NCBI GenBank assembly: GCA_966212235.1
Contig: CBIHPP010000017.1
Location: 1-64,000 of the forward strand
Origin: Niastella sp966212235
Lineage (GTDB): Bacteria > Bacteroidota > Bacteroidia > Chitinophagales > Chitinophagaceae
DNA: 64,000 nt
Reading direction: 5' to 3'
The notes under the pieces are model-generated. The model searched no databases. It was not told the origin of the DNA and saw only the letters and a list, made by a program, of their open reading frames with translations. Made by a program: the position numbers and the translations under genes. Shown in pieces: positions 63,513 through 64,000 of the stretch; positions within the stretch are counted from its first letter, which is position 1; the number at the start of each line of letters is the position of its first letter.

Positions 63513-63574
63513 TTCAGGTTACAGATCTTAAAAATTATTGGTTAAAAAGAGTTGAATCTTAAATAATTCATTGT

Positions 63575-64000
63575 ATGAGAAAAATAATCGCATACGTACT
63601 GTTGGTGTCAGTGACTTTGGGTGCTGGCAGTTGTAAAAAATCGAGACTTGAACTTGAAAGCAGAAGTGCTTACGATTTCAATAATTATTTTACGAACAAG
63701 GATGCTATGAATGAGGCTGTGGTATCAACCTACGCCACGCTTCTTCACCAGGGATTGTGGGCAAGAGATTACTATTTCATTTTTGATATGCTGGGATTTG
63801 AAGCGAAAAGGACCACGAATTTGCAGGGAGGTTTCGCACAGCTTGGCAGTTATTCCTTCGGAACCAACCAGGAGAACATTTCACAGTTATGGAACAGTCT
63901 TTACCGGATGATATTTCGCGCAAATGTGACCATTGATCGTGCCATCGTTTGGAACCCATCGGTTGCAACAGATCAGCAACTCGCCAAACAATATATTGCC
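63575..64000 (+). CDS. SusD-type lipoprotein, N-terminal part (runs off the window)
   Basis: The ATG at 63575 opens a frame that continues to the window end (142 codons). The leader MRKIIAYVLLVSVTLGAGSC ends in a lipobox Cys followed by KKSRLELESRSAYDFNNYF, typical of SusD N-termini. The next part, KDAMNEAVVSTYATLLHQGLW and ENISQLWNSLYRMIFRANVTIDRA, matches the first TPR helices of SusD. It is the partner of the SusC 62 bp upstream. The rest lies outside the window. Confidence 0.93.
   Translation, partial: MRKIIAYVLLVSVTLGAGSCKKSRLELESRSAYDFNNYFTNKDAMNEAVVSTYATLLHQGLWARDYYFIFDMLGFEAKRTTNLQGGFAQLGSYSFGTNQENISQLWNSLYRMIFRANVTIDRAIVWNPSVATDQQLAKQYIA

Overview
The window looks like one end-to-end stretch of a Bacteroidota chromosome, most likely from a soil or plant-associated Chitinophagaceae-type bacterium. 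That placement is inferred from SusC/SusD-type outer-membrane glycan importers, a hybrid two-component regulator, many Sec lipoproteins with short Cys-Lys-Lys starts, a type IX secretion sorting domain, and promoters matching the Bacteroidota -7 motif TAnnTTTG. No rRNA, tRNA, CRISPR array, phage or transposase gene was seen.

Left flank (1-6.1 kb): a degenerate 21-bp tandem array, an exported WG-repeat-like protein, a broken SMI1/KNR4-like remnant, a DUF2911 protein, a lipoprotein fusing a GH10-like fold to a peptidoglycan amidase, and a GH16 lipoprotein.

Core (6.3-64 kb): a very large polysaccharide utilization locus on the + strand. It begins with an L-fucose permease, a RhaM-type mutarotase and a hybrid two-component sensor/AraC regulator. 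Four transcription units then start from near-identical control regions (12.30, 19.37, 51.63 and 55.20 kb). Each has two direct repeats with a 22-bp period, a -7 box 38-39 bp downstream of the start of the second repeat, and an ATG 31-32 bp after that box. Unit 1 is GH3, GH97, a zinc dehydrogenase and GH29, closed by a terminator. Unit 2 is GH31+PA14, SusC, SusD and a surface glycan-binding lipoprotein, then an intercistronic terminator, then BACON-GH5, GH5, GH39, GH44, GH42, GH2, a GH141-like beta-helix and GH29. A second SusC/SusD/esterase set (44.9-50.8 kb) follows. Unit 3 is a carboxylesterase and a GH43. Unit 4 is GH3+PA14, GH2, a third SusC and a SusD that runs off the window.

Taken together (inference): the BACON-GH5, GH31+PA14, SGBP, beta-galactosidase and fucosidase set matches the logic of the xyloglucan utilization locus known from Bacteroides ovatus, enlarged here for fucosylated, galactosylated, arabinosylated and acylated xyloglucan. 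Endo-enzymes (GH5, GH44) cut the backbone at the surface, SusCD importers take up oligosaccharides, periplasmic exo-enzymes strip fucose, galactose, xylose, arabinose and glucose, esterases remove acyl groups, and FucP brings fucose into the cytoplasm. One SMI1/KNR4 gene lies antisense inside the locus.
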